Assembly (NCBI GenBank): GCA_021818285.1
Contig: JAKAEO010000001.1
Location: forward strand, 1 to 64,000
Source: Myxococcales bacterium
Lineage (GTDB): Bacteria > Myxococcota > Myxococcia > Myxococcales > Anaeromyxobacteraceae
Direction: 5' to 3'
DNA: 64,000 nt
Numbering within the stretch: position 1 is the stretch's first letter; each line of letters starts with the position of its first letter. The translations under genes were made by a program, and so were the position numbers. This document shows positions 37,237-48,248 of the stretch, one piece after another. A model generated the notes under the pieces. It ran no database searches. It worked only from the letters and a program-made list of their open reading frames with translations, and was not told where the DNA came from.

Positions 37237-37895
37237 GGCTGCCTCGGGGCCACGTAGCCGACGCCGCGCAGGGTCTTGATCCACTCCGGCCCGAGCTTGC
37301 GGCGCAGGGCGTGGACGTGCACCTCGACGGCGTTGCTCTCCACCTGCTCGCCCCAGCCGTAGAGCGCCTCCTCCAGGCGGGCGCGGGAGACCGGCCGGCC
37401 GGGGTGCTCGACCAGCCGCTGCAGCAGCGAGAACTCGCGGGGGGAGAGCTCGACCGGCTCGCCGTCGAGGAGCACCTGGTGCGCCGCCGGATCCAGGGTG
37501 AGCCGGCCGTGGCGGATCACCGGCTCGGCGCGCCCCCCGCCGCGCCGCTGCAGCGCCCGGATCCGGGCGGCCAGCTCGTCGAGGTCGAAGGGCTTCACCA
37601 GGTAGTCGTCGGCGCCGGCGTCGAGGCCGGCCACCCGGTCGGCGACGCCGTCCTGGGCGGTGAGGATCAGCACCGGCACCGCCAGGCCGCGCCGCCGCAG
37701 GGCGCGCAGGACTTCCAGGCCGCTGCGCCGGGGCAGCCCCAGGTCCAGCAGGACGACGTCGTAGGGCTCGCCGGCCACGGCCAGGTCGGCCTCCTCGCCG
37801 TCGTGGGCCCAGTCGACGGCGTGGCCCAGCTGCCGCAGGGCGCGGCGGACGCTCTCTCCGAGCATGGCGTCGTCTTCGACGAGGAGCAGGCGCAT
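37233..37895 (-). CDS. OmpR-family response regulator (PmrA/QseB-like)
   Basis: A 220-residue protein: receiver with acidic pair EDDA, phospho-Asp D51 (VVLLDLGLP), Lys in KPFDLDEL; winged helix in the C-terminal half (LSPREFSLLQRLVEHPGRPV; VEVHVHALRRKLG; IKTLRGVGYV). This subgroup binds direct repeats of TTAAGG/CTTAA type at 11-base spacing, and exactly such a pair is present upstream of htrA. It precedes its kinase with a GTGA overlap. Confidence 0.93.
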   Translation of the reverse strand: MRLLLVEDDAMLGESVRRALRQLGHAVDWAHDGEEADLAVAGEPYDVVLLDLGLPRRSGLEVLRALRRRGLAVPVLILTAQDGVADRVAGLDAGADDYLVKPFDLDELAARIRALQRRGGGRAEPVIRHGRLTLDPAAHQVLLDGEPVELSPREFSLLQRLVEHPGRPVSRARLEEALYGWGEQVESNAVEVHVHALRRKLGPEWIKTLRGVGYVAPRQP

Positions 37896-38005
37896 CGGGA
37901 CCGGCCCGGCTTCACACCGGGAGCAATCATAGCAGCGTGGCCCGGCGGGGTCCCGGCGTCGCCGGGGCCTCGCCGGGCCGCGAGGGGCCGCGGGGGGCGG
38001 GGCGG

Positions 38006-39520
38006 TCAGCCCAGGTCCACGGGCACGAAGATCCGGGCGTCGCCGCGCTCGACCAGCAGGGCCACGTGCTTGCCGGCCTTGGAGAGCAGGCCGCGGAGCT
38101 GGTCCACGTCCTTCACCGGCGTCCCGTTCAGCGCCAGCAGCACGTCGCCCGGCTCGATGCCGGCGCGCGCCGCCGGTCCCTGGACGCCCTCGACCAGCAG
38201 GCCGCCGTCGACGCCCGCCTGCTTGCGCTCCTGCGGGGCGAGGGGGCGCACCTGGATGCCCAGCTTGCCCTGGGCCTTGCCGTGCTCCCCGATGCTGGAG
38301 ACCATCTCGTCCTTCGCCTCCCCGACCTTCACCTCGACGTCGCGCTTCTGGTGGTCGCGCCAGACCTCGAGGCGCACGCGGGTGCCCGGCGCCAGGTCGG
38401 CGACGCGCGGCGGCAGCTCGGAGGAGGCGGTGATGGGCTTCTGGTCCATGGAGAGGATCACGTCACCGGGCTTCAGGCCGGCCTTGGCCGCGGCGCTGTC
38501 CTTCTGCACCGAGCTCACCAGCGCGCCCTCGGGCCGGGGCAGGCCGAAGGAGTTGGCCAGGTCCTGGTTCACGTCCTGGATGGTGACGCCCAGGCGGCCG
38601 CGCACCACCTTGCCGTGCGCGAGGATCTGGTCCTCGACGTGGGTGGCGACGTCGATGGGGATGGCGAAGGAGAGGCCCATGTACCCGCCGGACTGGGAGT
38701 AGATCTGCGAGTTGATGCCGACCACCTCGCCGGCGGCGTCGAAGAGCGGGCCGCCCGAGTTGCCGGGGTTCACCGCCACGTCGGTCTGGAGGAAGGGCAC
38801 GTAGCCGGCGTCGGGGAGGGTGCGCCCGCGGGCCGAGACGATGCCGGCGGTGGCGCTGTTCTCGAAGCCGAAGGGCGAGCCGATGGCCAGCACCCAGTCG
38901 CCGACCCGGACCCGCCTCGGGTCGCCGAGCTTCACGATGGGGAGCCCCTTGGCGTCGATCTTCAGCACCGCCACGTCGGTGGTCTTGTCGATGCCGACGA
39001 CCTTGGCCGGGAACTCGCGCTTGTCGGTGAGCTTCACCACCACCTTGCTGGCGCCGTCGACGACGTGGGCGTTGGTGAGGATGAGGCCGTCGGACCTCAC
39101 GATGAAGCCGGAGCCGAGCCCGCGGGTGATCTGCGGCCCCTGCTGCTGGGGGATCCCGAAGTGGCGGAAGAACTGGAAGAAGGGGTCGTTGGGGTCGACC
39201 TGCCCGAAGGGCGTGCCCGACAGGCTGGCCTTCGTGGTCCCGGTGACGCTGACGTTCACCACCGCCGGGCCGTAGCGCTGGACGATGGCGCTGAAGCCGG
39301 GCAGCGAGGCGGTCGGCATCGGGGCGTTCGCCGCCTGCGCCCCCGGCGAGGCGGGCGCCGCGTCCGGCGACGGGGGCACCGCGTCCGGCGAGGGAGGAAT
39401 CGCGGTTGACGTGCCGTCGGGCGGGGAGGCGAGGGCTCGCCCCCGGTAGAGGTAGCCGCCGGCGATGCCCCCGGCGAAGGCCACCGCGACGATGGTGGTG
39501 CGGATCAGGTTGCGCTTCAT
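38006..39520 (-). CDS. degQ: Periplasmic serine protease/chaperone, HtrA/DegP type
   Basis: A 504-residue protein with an N-terminal anchor or signal (about 5-25), a Pro/Ser/Asp/Ala linker with SPDA repeats (about 40-60), a trypsin-like domain with H152 (LTNAHVV), D182 (TDVAVLK) and S255 (NPGNSGGP), and two PDZ domains (about 285-385 and 405-500). It degrades or refolds damaged envelope proteins. AAGGAG precedes the ATG. It lies 110 bases upstream of the two-component genes on the same strand, suggesting an envelope-stress unit. Confidence 0.92.
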   Translation of the reverse strand: MKRNLIRTTIVAVAFAGGIAGGYLYRGRALASPPDGTSTAIPPSPDAVPPSPDAAPASPGAQAANAPMPTASLPGFSAIVQRYGPAVVNVSVTGTTKASLSGTPFGQVDPNDPFFQFFRHFGIPQQQGPQITRGLGSGFIVRSDGLILTNAHVVDGASKVVVKLTDKREFPAKVVGIDKTTDVAVLKIDAKGLPIVKLGDPRRVRVGDWVLAIGSPFGFENSATAGIVSARGRTLPDAGYVPFLQTDVAVNPGNSGGPLFDAAGEVVGINSQIYSQSGGYMGLSFAIPIDVATHVEDQILAHGKVVRGRLGVTIQDVNQDLANSFGLPRPEGALVSSVQKDSAAAKAGLKPGDVILSMDQKPITASSELPPRVADLAPGTRVRLEVWRDHQKRDVEVKVGEAKDEMVSSIGEHGKAQGKLGIQVRPLAPQERKQAGVDGGLLVEGVQGPAARAGIEPGDVLLALNGTPVKDVDQLRGLLSKAGKHVALLVERGDARIFVPVDLG

Positions 39521-39583
39521 GGCTCGCTCCTTGGGTCGTTCGTGGCTCGGTCCACCGAGCCTTCGCCGGGGAAGCTAGGATGG

Positions 39584-39608
39584 CCGCCTTAACGGACCCT
39601 TAAGGCGG
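39584..39608 (-). promoter_or_regulatory. PmrA-like direct-repeat box upstream of htrA
   Basis: CCGCCTTAA and TTAAGGCGG form a perfect 9-bp inverted repeat with a 7-base spacer. Read on the minus strand it also contains TTAAGG-N5-TTAAGG (start-to-start 11), the layout recognised by PmrA-type regulators. A possible -10 TAGCTT lies 9 bases after, and htrA starts 64 bases downstream. The divergent methyltransferase starts 62 bases away on the other side. Confidence 0.6.
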
Positions 39609-39669
39609 GTCGGAATCGTCGAATCCCGGATGGGTCCCCCGGCTCTCACGGGTCCAGAGAGGTCACGCC

Positions 39670-40845
39670 ATGCCCCCCTCCTCCGCCCCCGCCCTCCTCG
39701 ACGTCGAGCGGGCCGTCCTCGAGACCTACTCGGCCGCCGCGAAGGCGCCGGCCGGGCTCTGCTGCCCCTCCACCAACGACCCCGCGCTGCTCGCCGCCGT
39801 GCCGGCCGAGGTGCTGGAGCGCGACTACGGCTGCGGCGACCCCACCCGGCACGTCCGCGCCGGCGAGACCGTGCTCGACCTGGGCTCCGGCGCCGGCAAG
39901 GCCGGCTACCTGCTGGCGCAGGTGGTGGGCCCCCGGGGTCGCGTCGTCGGCGTCGACCTGAACGACGAGATGCTGGCCCTGTCGCGCCGCCACCTCCCCG
40001 CCTTCGCGGCCCGGACCGGCCTCGCGAATCTGGAGTTCCGCAAGGGCCGGATCCAGGACCTGGCCCTGGACCTGGAGGAGCTGGACCGCCACCTGGCGGC
40101 CCGGCCGGTGACGAGCAGCGCCGGCCTGGCCCGCGTCGAGGCCGAGTCGGCGCGGCTGCGCGCCGAGGAGCCGCTGGTCGCCGACGGCTCGGTGGACGTG
40201 GTGGTCTCCGACTGCGTCCTCAACCTGGTGGCGCCCGCCGACAAGGAGCGGCTCTTCCGCGAGATCCACCGGGTGCTGCGGAAGGGCGGCCGGGCGGTCA
40301 TCTCCGACATCGTCAGCGACGAGGAGGTCCCGGAGCGGCTGCAGCGCGATCCGGAGCTGTGGGCCGGCTGCGTCTCGGGCGCGATGCGCGAGGATCGCTT
40401 CGTCGAGGCCTTCGAGGCCGCCGGCTTCTACGGCGTGGAGATCGTCGAGCGCGCCGCCGAGCCGTGGCGGACGGTGGAGGGGATCGAGTTCCGCAGCGTG
40501 ACGGTGATCGCCTGGCGCGGCAAGGAGGGGCCCTGCTGGGACCGGAAGCAGGCGGTGATCTACAAGGGGCCCTTCCGCGAGGTGACCGACGACGACGGCC
40601 ACGTCCTGCGGCGCGGCGTGCGGGTGGCGGTCTGCGAGAAGACCTTCGGCATCTACGCGAAGGCCCCGTACGCCGGGCACTTCGCCCTCGTCGAGCCGCG
40701 CGAGCCGGTGGCGCCGGAGGAGGCGCGCCCCTTCCCCTGCGGCGCCGGCATGCTCGTCCGCGACGCGCGCGAGACCAAGGGCGGCGGCTACCGGATCACC
40801 TCCGACGCCCCGGGGAGCGGCTGCGGCGGCGGGAGCTGCTGCTAG
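39670..40845 (+). CDS. ArsM-like SAM methyltransferase
   Basis: A 391-residue class I methyltransferase: C31-C32, YGCGDP (C55), motif I LDLGSGAGKAG (69-79), VVVSDCVLNLV and WAGCVSGAM, resembling arsenite methyltransferases that use several Cys to hold As(III). A C-terminal extension ends in GCGGGSCC, possibly another thiol site. It may methylate arsenite or another thiophilic substrate. The ars operon is 10 kb away. It shares the htrA intergenic box and may be co-regulated. Confidence 0.78.
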   Translation: MPPSSAPALLDVERAVLETYSAAAKAPAGLCCPSTNDPALLAAVPAEVLERDYGCGDPTRHVRAGETVLDLGSGAGKAGYLLAQVVGPRGRVVGVDLNDEMLALSRRHLPAFAARTGLANLEFRKGRIQDLALDLEELDRHLAARPVTSSAGLARVEAESARLRAEEPLVADGSVDVVVSDCVLNLVAPADKERLFREIHRVLRKGGRAVISDIVSDEEVPERLQRDPELWAGCVSGAMREDRFVEAFEAAGFYGVEIVERAAEPWRTVEGIEFRSVTVIAWRGKEGPCWDRKQAVIYKGPFREVTDDDGHVLRRGVRVAVCEKTFGIYAKAPYAGHFALVEPREPVAPEEARPFPCGAGMLVRDARETKGGGYRITSDAPGSGCGGGSCC

Positions 40846-40849
40846 CCCC

Positions 40850-41293
40850 TCACCCCGCCCCGAGCCGGGCGGCGACGCGCCCCACCAGCCGCACCGCGGC
40901 GGCGACGTCGGCGCCGGCCGCGCCCACCAGGGCGTCGCGCACGGCAGCCTCCACGGTGCCGCTGCGGCGCCCGGCGACCCTCCGGCCGCCCGGCGCCAGC
41001 TCCAGCAGCACCTGGCGGCGGTCGCTGGGGTGGGGGCGGCGCCGCAGCAGCCCGCGCCGCTCCAGCGTCCGCGCCAGGCGCGTCACCGAGGCCGGGTGCA
41101 GGTGCAGGACGCGGGCGAGCTGGCCCGGCGCCATGGGGCCGAGGCGGGCCACCACCAGGACCACGAGCCGCTGCGGACCGGTGATCCCGTGGGCGCGGTG
41201 CATGGCCTTGGAGCGGCGGTTCAGCCCCTGCTCCAGGGCCCACAGGGCCTGCATGAAGCCGAGCACCGGCCCCAGCTCGCGGGTGCGGCTCAC
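40850..41293 (-). CDS. MarR-family regulator of the trehalose operon
   Basis: The gene encodes 147 residues from GTG 41293, overlapping the otsB stop (GTGA). Winged helix: GPMAPGQLARVLHLHPASVT, then RLARTLERRGLLRRRPHPSD and RRQVLLEL (DxR wing). It is the last gene of otsA-otsB-marR and may repress the operon through TTGCAGCTGCAA at the otsA promoter. Its inducer is unknown. Confidence 0.87.
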   Translation of the reverse strand: MSRTRELGPVLGFMQALWALEQGLNRRSKAMHRAHGITGPQRLVVLVVARLGPMAPGQLARVLHLHPASVTRLARTLERRGLLRRRPHPSDRRQVLLELAPGGRRVAGRRSGTVEAAVRDALVGAAGADVAAAVRLVGRVAARLGAG

Positions 41294-42062
41294 CGGGCGC
41301 TCCGCGCGCGCCGGGGCGGGTCGCGCAGGGCGGCGAGCGAGGCGAGCAGCCGGTCCACGTCGCCGCGCCGGCGCACGTGGTAGCGGGCCGCGCTCCGCGG
41401 CACCGGGCCGACCCGCACGGTGACCGCCGGGACCGGGAGCCGGGCGCGAAAGGCGAGCTCGTCGGTCACGTCGTCGCCGACGAAGAGGACGCGCGCCGCG
41501 CCCGAGGCGGCGGCGAGGCGCCGCAGCGCCGAGCCCTTGTCGCCGGCCCCCTCGGGCAGGAGGTTCAGGACCCGCTTCCCGGGGATGGCGGCGGCGCCGG
41601 GCAGGTCGGCGGCGGCGCGGGCGATCGCCGCGGCGGCCCGGGCCCCGTCGCGCGCCGCCCGGAAGTGGACGCTGAGCGAGTGGCCCTTGTCCTCGACCTC
41701 CACGCCGGGCATGCCGCGGAGCCGGCCGGAGAGCGTGCGCCGCCACCCGGCGACCCGGCCGCGCCAGCGGCGGGGCCCGCGCACCCCGGCGCCCGGCCAG
41801 TCCGCGCCGTGGCTCCCCACCACCCAGCGCACCGCGACGCCGTCGAGCCGCCCGGCCACGTCGGCGGCGGAGCGGCCGCTGAGGACGGCCACCGGGTACC
41901 GCGCCGCCACCCGGGCCAGCAGGCGCCGGGTCCGGGCCGAGAGCCGCGCCGCCTCCCGGTCGTGGACGATGCGCGCCAGGACCCCGTCGAAGTCGAGGAC
42001 CACGAGCGTGCCGGGGAGGCCGAGCGCGCGCCAGGCCGCCGACCGCGTGGAGAGCGCCGCGC

Positions 42063-42066
<4 letters not shown>
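41290..42066 (-). CDS. otsB: Trehalose-6-phosphate phosphatase
   Basis: The gene encodes 258 residues from TTG 42066, overlapping the otsA stop (TTGA). It is a HAD phosphatase with DFDG (D25, D27), VLSGRS and VLFVGDDVTDELAF. It removes phosphate from trehalose-6-phosphate made by OtsA. Coupled translation with otsA fits a fixed ratio of the two enzymes. Confidence 0.9.
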
Positions 42067-44285
<2,219 letters not shown>

Positions 44286-44293
44286 GCCACTCC

Positions 44294-44341
44294 TTGCAGC
44301 TGCAACGGACCCATGTAGAACGCCGCTCCGGAGGGGGTCAA
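44294..44341 (-). promoter_or_regulatory. otsA promoter with palindromic operator
   Basis: On the minus strand, TTGACC (44341-44336), a 16-base spacer and TCTACA (44319-44314) form a plausible promoter. TTGCAGCTGCAA (44294-44305), a perfect 12-bp palindrome, lies at the expected transcription start and next to the ribosome site. It is of the size bound by MarR dimers. Confidence 0.55.
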
Positions 44342-44533
44342 GGAGGCACGGCGCCCCGCGTGCCGCGCCCCGCACGGCCTTCCCGCCCGGGGCCGTCCCC
44401 GCCGGGGGTCCTCCCCCGGTTGCGAGCGGCGCCGCGGCCGGCGCCTGCCGCGCCCGGTGCGGCGGGGAGCGGGATGGACCGAGCGTGGTGCGTCAACGGA
44501 TGGTGTTGCGTCCTCCACCCACGTTCAATTACT

Positions 44534-44547
44534 GTTGCGCCTGCAAC
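44534..44547. promoter_or_regulatory. Second copy of the GTTGC-N4-GCAAC dyad
   Basis: GTTGCGCCTGCAAC has 5-bp inverted arms and resembles the palindrome at 44294-44305. It lies 61 bases upstream of the OmpA lipoprotein start. The 323-base gap between otsA and this gene (44286-44608) otherwise holds only G+C-rich sequence in which I see no gene. Confidence 0.45.
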
Positions 44548-44608
44548 GTTGACCCGAACGACCCTTCGGGGGCTCGGGAAGATACGCCCCACACATCCGG
44601 AGCCCGAT

Positions 44609-45325
44609 ATGCGCCGACCCCTGGCAGCCCTGGCAGCGTTCCTGGCCCTCGCCGTCCTCGGGGGCTGTCCCAAGAAGTGGCAGAACGGCGAGTGCGAGAC
44701 GAGCGAGAACTGCAAGGACCAGACCGGCTTCGGCAAGGTCTGCGTCCAGGGCCGCTGCCAGGAGTGCGGCCAGGACGGCGACTGCCAGGCCGGCTTCGTC
44801 TGCAAGGCGAACAAGTGCCAGCCGCGGCCGGAGTGCGAGAGCGCGGCCGACTGCAAGGCCGGGCGGACCTGCCAGGCCGGCGCCTGCGTGGCGATCCCCG
44901 GCGCCTGCGCCCCGGACCTGCCGTGCCCCGCCGGCAACGACTGCGTGGACGGCCGCTGCGTGGCCACGCCGCCGCCGGCCCCGGCCCCCGGGCCCTGTGA
45001 CGACCTCGGCTCGGTCTACTTCGACTTCGACAAGTCGGTGGTGAAGGCCGACGGCCGCGACACCCTGCAGAAGACCGCGAAGTGCCTCTCCGACCAGCAC
45101 ATCACCGCCCTGCGCGTCGAGGGGAACTGCGACGAGCGCGGCACCGCCGAGTACAACATGCACCTCGGCCAGCGCCGCGCCGACGCGGTGAAGAAGTACC
45201 TCCACGGCCTGGGCGTCCCCTCGGTGGAGATCAAGACCATCAGCTACGGCAAGGAGCGGCCGGTCTGCACCGAGCACGACGAGACCTGCTGGCAGAAGAA
45301 CCGCCGCGCCGACGTGAAGCGCTAG
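44609..45325 (+). CDS. Cys-rich OmpA/Pal-type lipoprotein
   Basis: A 238-residue protein. Signal with lipobox LAVLGGC (lipid Cys20), then about 100 residues with four short Cys repeats of the form D-C-x-G-x2-C-x4-C (for example GDCQAGFVCKANKCQ), a Pro/Ala linker and a C-terminal OmpA/Pal domain (SVYFDFDKSVVKADGRDTLQ, GNCDERGTAEYNMHLGQRRA). The OmpA domain should grip peptidoglycan; the Cys repeats are a common myxobacterial surface module. It may share the dyads with otsA, which is divergent. Confidence 0.88.
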   Translation: MRRPLAALAAFLALAVLGGCPKKWQNGECETSENCKDQTGFGKVCVQGRCQECGQDGDCQAGFVCKANKCQPRPECESAADCKAGRTCQAGACVAIPGACAPDLPCPAGNDCVDGRCVATPPPAPAPGPCDDLGSVYFDFDKSVVKADGRDTLQKTAKCLSDQHITALRVEGNCDERGTAEYNMHLGQRRADAVKKYLHGLGVPSVEIKTISYGKERPVCTEHDETCWQKNRRADVKR

Positions 45326-45334
45326 GCGCGGCCC

Positions 45335-46849
45335 TCACCGCCGCCCGTAGATCTCGGCGAGGCGCGCCAGGCGGCGCGCCTCGCCGCCCGCGAGGTCCTC
45401 GGCCCGGAACCGCCAGCGCCAGTTGCCGGCGGCGGTCCCGGGCCGGTTCATGCGGGCCTCGGAGCCGAGGCCGAGCACGTCCTGGAGCGGCACCACCGCG
45501 GTGCCGGCGACCGAGGCGAGCAGCGCCCGGATCATCGTCCAGTGCATCTCCCGGCCGTCGGTGGCGAGGTACTCGCGGGCGAAGGCCTTCTCCGCGGCGA
45601 CGTCCTCCTCGGAGCGGACGCTGTCGCCGGGGCCGCCCGCCCACCAGCCGGCGACCGTGTCGTTGTCGTGCGTCCCGGTGTAGGCGACGCAGTCGCGCGC
45701 GTAGCTGTGGGGCCGGAAGGCGGGGGCCTGCGGGTCGCGGCCGAAGGCGAACTGGAGGATGGCCATGCCGGGCAGGCCGAACCGGCGCCGCAGCGCCTCG
45801 ACCTCGGGGGTGATGACGCCCAGGTTCTCGGCCACCAGCGGCAGGGGGCCGAGGGCGCGCTCCAGCGCCTCGAGGAGGCGCGCGCCCGGGCCGGGCACCC
45901 AGCGCCCCCGCCGCGCCGTGGCCGCGCCGGCGGGCACCTCCCAGTAGGCCTCGAGCCCGCGGAAGTGATCGACGCGGATGCGGTCCACCCGGGCCAGGGT
46001 GGCGCGGATCCGCTCGATCCAGAAGCGCCAGCCGTCGCGCTCCACCGCCGCCCAGTCGTAGAGCGGGTTGCCCCAGAGCTGCCCGGTGGCGCTGAAGTAG
46101 TCGGGCGGCACCCCGGCCACCGCCGCCGGCGCGCCGTCCGCGCCGAGCTGGAGCAGGTCGCGCCGGGACCAGGCCTCGACCGAGTCGTGCGCCACGTAGA
46201 TGGGGAGGTCCCCGAGGATCTCGATCCCCAGCGCGCGGCAGCGGGCGCGCAGCGCCTCCCACTGCCGCCAGAAGCACCACTGCGCGAAGACCTCCTCGGC
46301 GACGAGCCCGGCGTGGCGCGCTCGCGCCTCCGCCAGCGCCGCCGGCTCCCGGCGCGCCAGCGCCGCGGGCCAGCCGGTCCAGGCCCCCCCGCCGTGGTGC
46401 CGCTTCAGGGCCGCGAACAGCGCCCAGTCGTCGAGCCAGGAGGCGTGGGCCGACCGCCAGGCCTCGAGCTCGGCCGCGGCGCCGGGCCGCCGCTCCAGGG
46501 CGCGCGCCGCGCGCGCCAGCCGCTCGCGCTTCCACGCCGCCGCGGCCGGCTCCACCGCCGAGCCGTCGCCGGCCGGCGCGCCGGCCAGGTCGGCGCCGTC
46601 GAGGAGCCCCTCGTCGCGCAGCGGCTCCAGCGACACCAGCAGCGGGTTGCCGGCGGCGGAGGAGAGCGCCTGGTAGGGGGAGTCGCCGTAGCCGGTGGGC
46701 CCCAGCGGGAGGACCTGCCAGGTCCGCTGCCCGGCCGAGGCCAGCCACTCCGCGAACCGGTGGGCCCCGGGCCCGAGGTCCCCCGAGCCGTGCGGACCGG
46801 GCAGGCTGGTGGGGTGGAGGAGGATGCCGCTCCGCCGCTCTTGCGCCAT
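45335..46849 (-). CDS. malQ: 4-alpha-glucanotransferase (amylomaltase)
   Basis: A 504-residue GH77 enzyme: RSGILLHPTSLPGPHGSGDL at the N-terminus, IRVDHFRGL (nucleophile Asp), AENLGVITPEV (acid/base Glu) and YTGTHDNDTVAGWW (third Asp). It moves glucan chains among maltodextrins. It converges with the lipoprotein gene and lies close to treS and a GT81-like gene, in an alpha-glucan/trehalose neighbourhood. Confidence 0.93.
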   Translation of the reverse strand: MAQERRSGILLHPTSLPGPHGSGDLGPGAHRFAEWLASAGQRTWQVLPLGPTGYGDSPYQALSSAAGNPLLVSLEPLRDEGLLDGADLAGAPAGDGSAVEPAAAAWKRERLARAARALERRPGAAAELEAWRSAHASWLDDWALFAALKRHHGGGAWTGWPAALARREPAALAEARARHAGLVAEEVFAQWCFWRQWEALRARCRALGIEILGDLPIYVAHDSVEAWSRRDLLQLGADGAPAAVAGVPPDYFSATGQLWGNPLYDWAAVERDGWRFWIERIRATLARVDRIRVDHFRGLEAYWEVPAGAATARRGRWVPGPGARLLEALERALGPLPLVAENLGVITPEVEALRRRFGLPGMAILQFAFGRDPQAPAFRPHSYARDCVAYTGTHDNDTVAGWWAGGPGDSVRSEEDVAAEKAFAREYLATDGREMHWTMIRALLASVAGTAVVPLQDVLGLGSEARMNRPGTAAGNWRWRFRAEDLAGGEARRLARLAEIYGRR

Positions 46850-47002
46850 GGTCCGCTCCGCGGTGCGCCGGTCCGCGGCGATGATGGCACGAAACTCCGC
46901 GCGCCGGCGCGCACCGCCGCGGGACGGGCCCCGGTCCGGCGCCCGCCCGCGGGCGCCCGGTTGCGGCCCGGAGGCGGCGCCCGGGTTACGATGAGGGCGG
47001 CC

Positions 47003-48238
47003 ATGCCCGCCGGATCGACCTCCTCGGCTGCGCCGGCCGCCTCCGCGGCCCCGGGAGCGATCGTCGTCGCCGTCGCCGCGGACCCACGCGAGCCGGCCGG
47101 GCCGCGCGCCGCGGAGCTCGAGCGGCAGCTCTCGGCGGGGCTCGAGGGCCGCCCGGTGACGGTGCTGGTCCCGGCGGCGCTCCCGGAGAGGGCTTTGGTC
47201 GCCCCCGGGGACCCGCGGGCCTCCGGCCGGTCGGTGCCGGCCGCCGACCTCGCCGCCGGCGGCGTCACCGGGCGGCACAGCCCGCTCGGCGCGCTGCTCG
47301 CCGAGGCGGCCCGGCGCGACGCCGCCGCGGTGGCGCTGGTCTCGGGCGCGGGGCGGGAGGAGGGCGCGGGGTGGCTGCGGGACCTGCTCGCCCCGATCCT
47401 GGACGGCGGCTTCGAGTTCGCCTGCCCGACCTACCGCCGCGGGCGCTTCGAGGGGTTGCTCGGCACCGCCATCCTCTACCCGCTCACCCGCGCCCTGTAC
47501 GGCGTGCGGCTGCGCCAGCCGGCCGGCGCCGAGGCGGCGCTCTCCCTCGGCCTGGCCCGCGACCTGCTCGCCAGCCCCGACTGGCGCCGCGACCCCGCCC
47601 GGGCCGGCTCCGACGCCTGGCTGGTCGCGGAGGTCCTGGCGGGGCGCCGCCGGGCCTGCCAGGTGTGGCTGGAGGAGTGGCCGGGCGACGGCGGCCTCCC
47701 CGAGGAGGCCAGCCACGCGCTGGCGCGGATCGTCGGTCCGGTCTTCCGGGAGCTGGAGCTGCGGGCCGACCGGTGGCAGCGGGTGGAGGGCTCGGAGCCC
47801 GCCCCCACCTTCGGCCCGGCCGGCCCGCGGGCCGCCGGCCCCGACGGCGTGGACGTGGGCGGCCTCGCCGGGCGCTTCCGGCTCGGCCTCCGCGAGCTGG
47901 ACGAGCTCTGGGGGCTGGTGCTCCCGCCGGCCACCCGCCTGGCGCTGCGGCGCGCGGCGGCGGCGCCGGACGAGGGGCTGCGCCTGGAGGACGGGCTCTG
48001 GGCGCGGGTGGTCTACGACTTCGCGGTGGCCTGGTACACGCGCACCGTGGAGCGCCAGCAGCTGCTGCGCTCGATGACGCCGCTCTACCTGGGCTGGGTC
48101 GCCGGGTTCGCCAACGACCTGCGGGGGCTCGACGCCGCCGCCTCCGAGGTCCGGGTCGAGGCGCTGGCCGCGGCCTTCGAGCGCGAGAAGCGGTACCTCA
48201 TCGGCCGGTGGCGGTGGCCGGACGGCTTCAATCCCTGA
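47003..48238 (+). CDS. GT81-like glycosyltransferase (glucosyl/mannosylglycerate synthase type)
   Basis: A 411-residue protein with a GT-A fold lacking a signal peptide. ACPTYRRGRFEGLLGTAILY, then PLTRALYGVRLRQPAGAEAA and LSLGLARDLL is the pattern of glucosyl-3-phosphoglycerate synthase-like transferases (PLTRALYG and RQP-G blocks). The first 130 residues are degenerate compared with the family (no clear DxD seen), so the donor site may be altered. ATG 46991 is an alternative start. Neighbours treS and malQ suggest an osmolyte or glucan role. Confidence 0.65.
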   Translation: MPAGSTSSAAPAASAAPGAIVVAVAADPREPAGPRAAELERQLSAGLEGRPVTVLVPAALPERALVAPGDPRASGRSVPAADLAAGGVTGRHSPLGALLAEAARRDAAAVALVSGAGREEGAGWLRDLLAPILDGGFEFACPTYRRGRFEGLLGTAILYPLTRALYGVRLRQPAGAEAALSLGLARDLLASPDWRRDPARAGSDAWLVAEVLAGRRRACQVWLEEWPGDGGLPEEASHALARIVGPVFRELELRADRWQRVEGSEPAPTFGPAGPRAAGPDGVDVGGLAGRFRLGLRELDELWGLVLPPATRLALRRAAAAPDEGLRLEDGLWARVVYDFAVAWYTRTVERQQLLRSMTPLYLGWVAGFANDLRGLDAAASEVRVEALAAAFEREKRYLIGRWRWPDGFNP

Positions 48239-48248
48239 GGAGGCTGCC

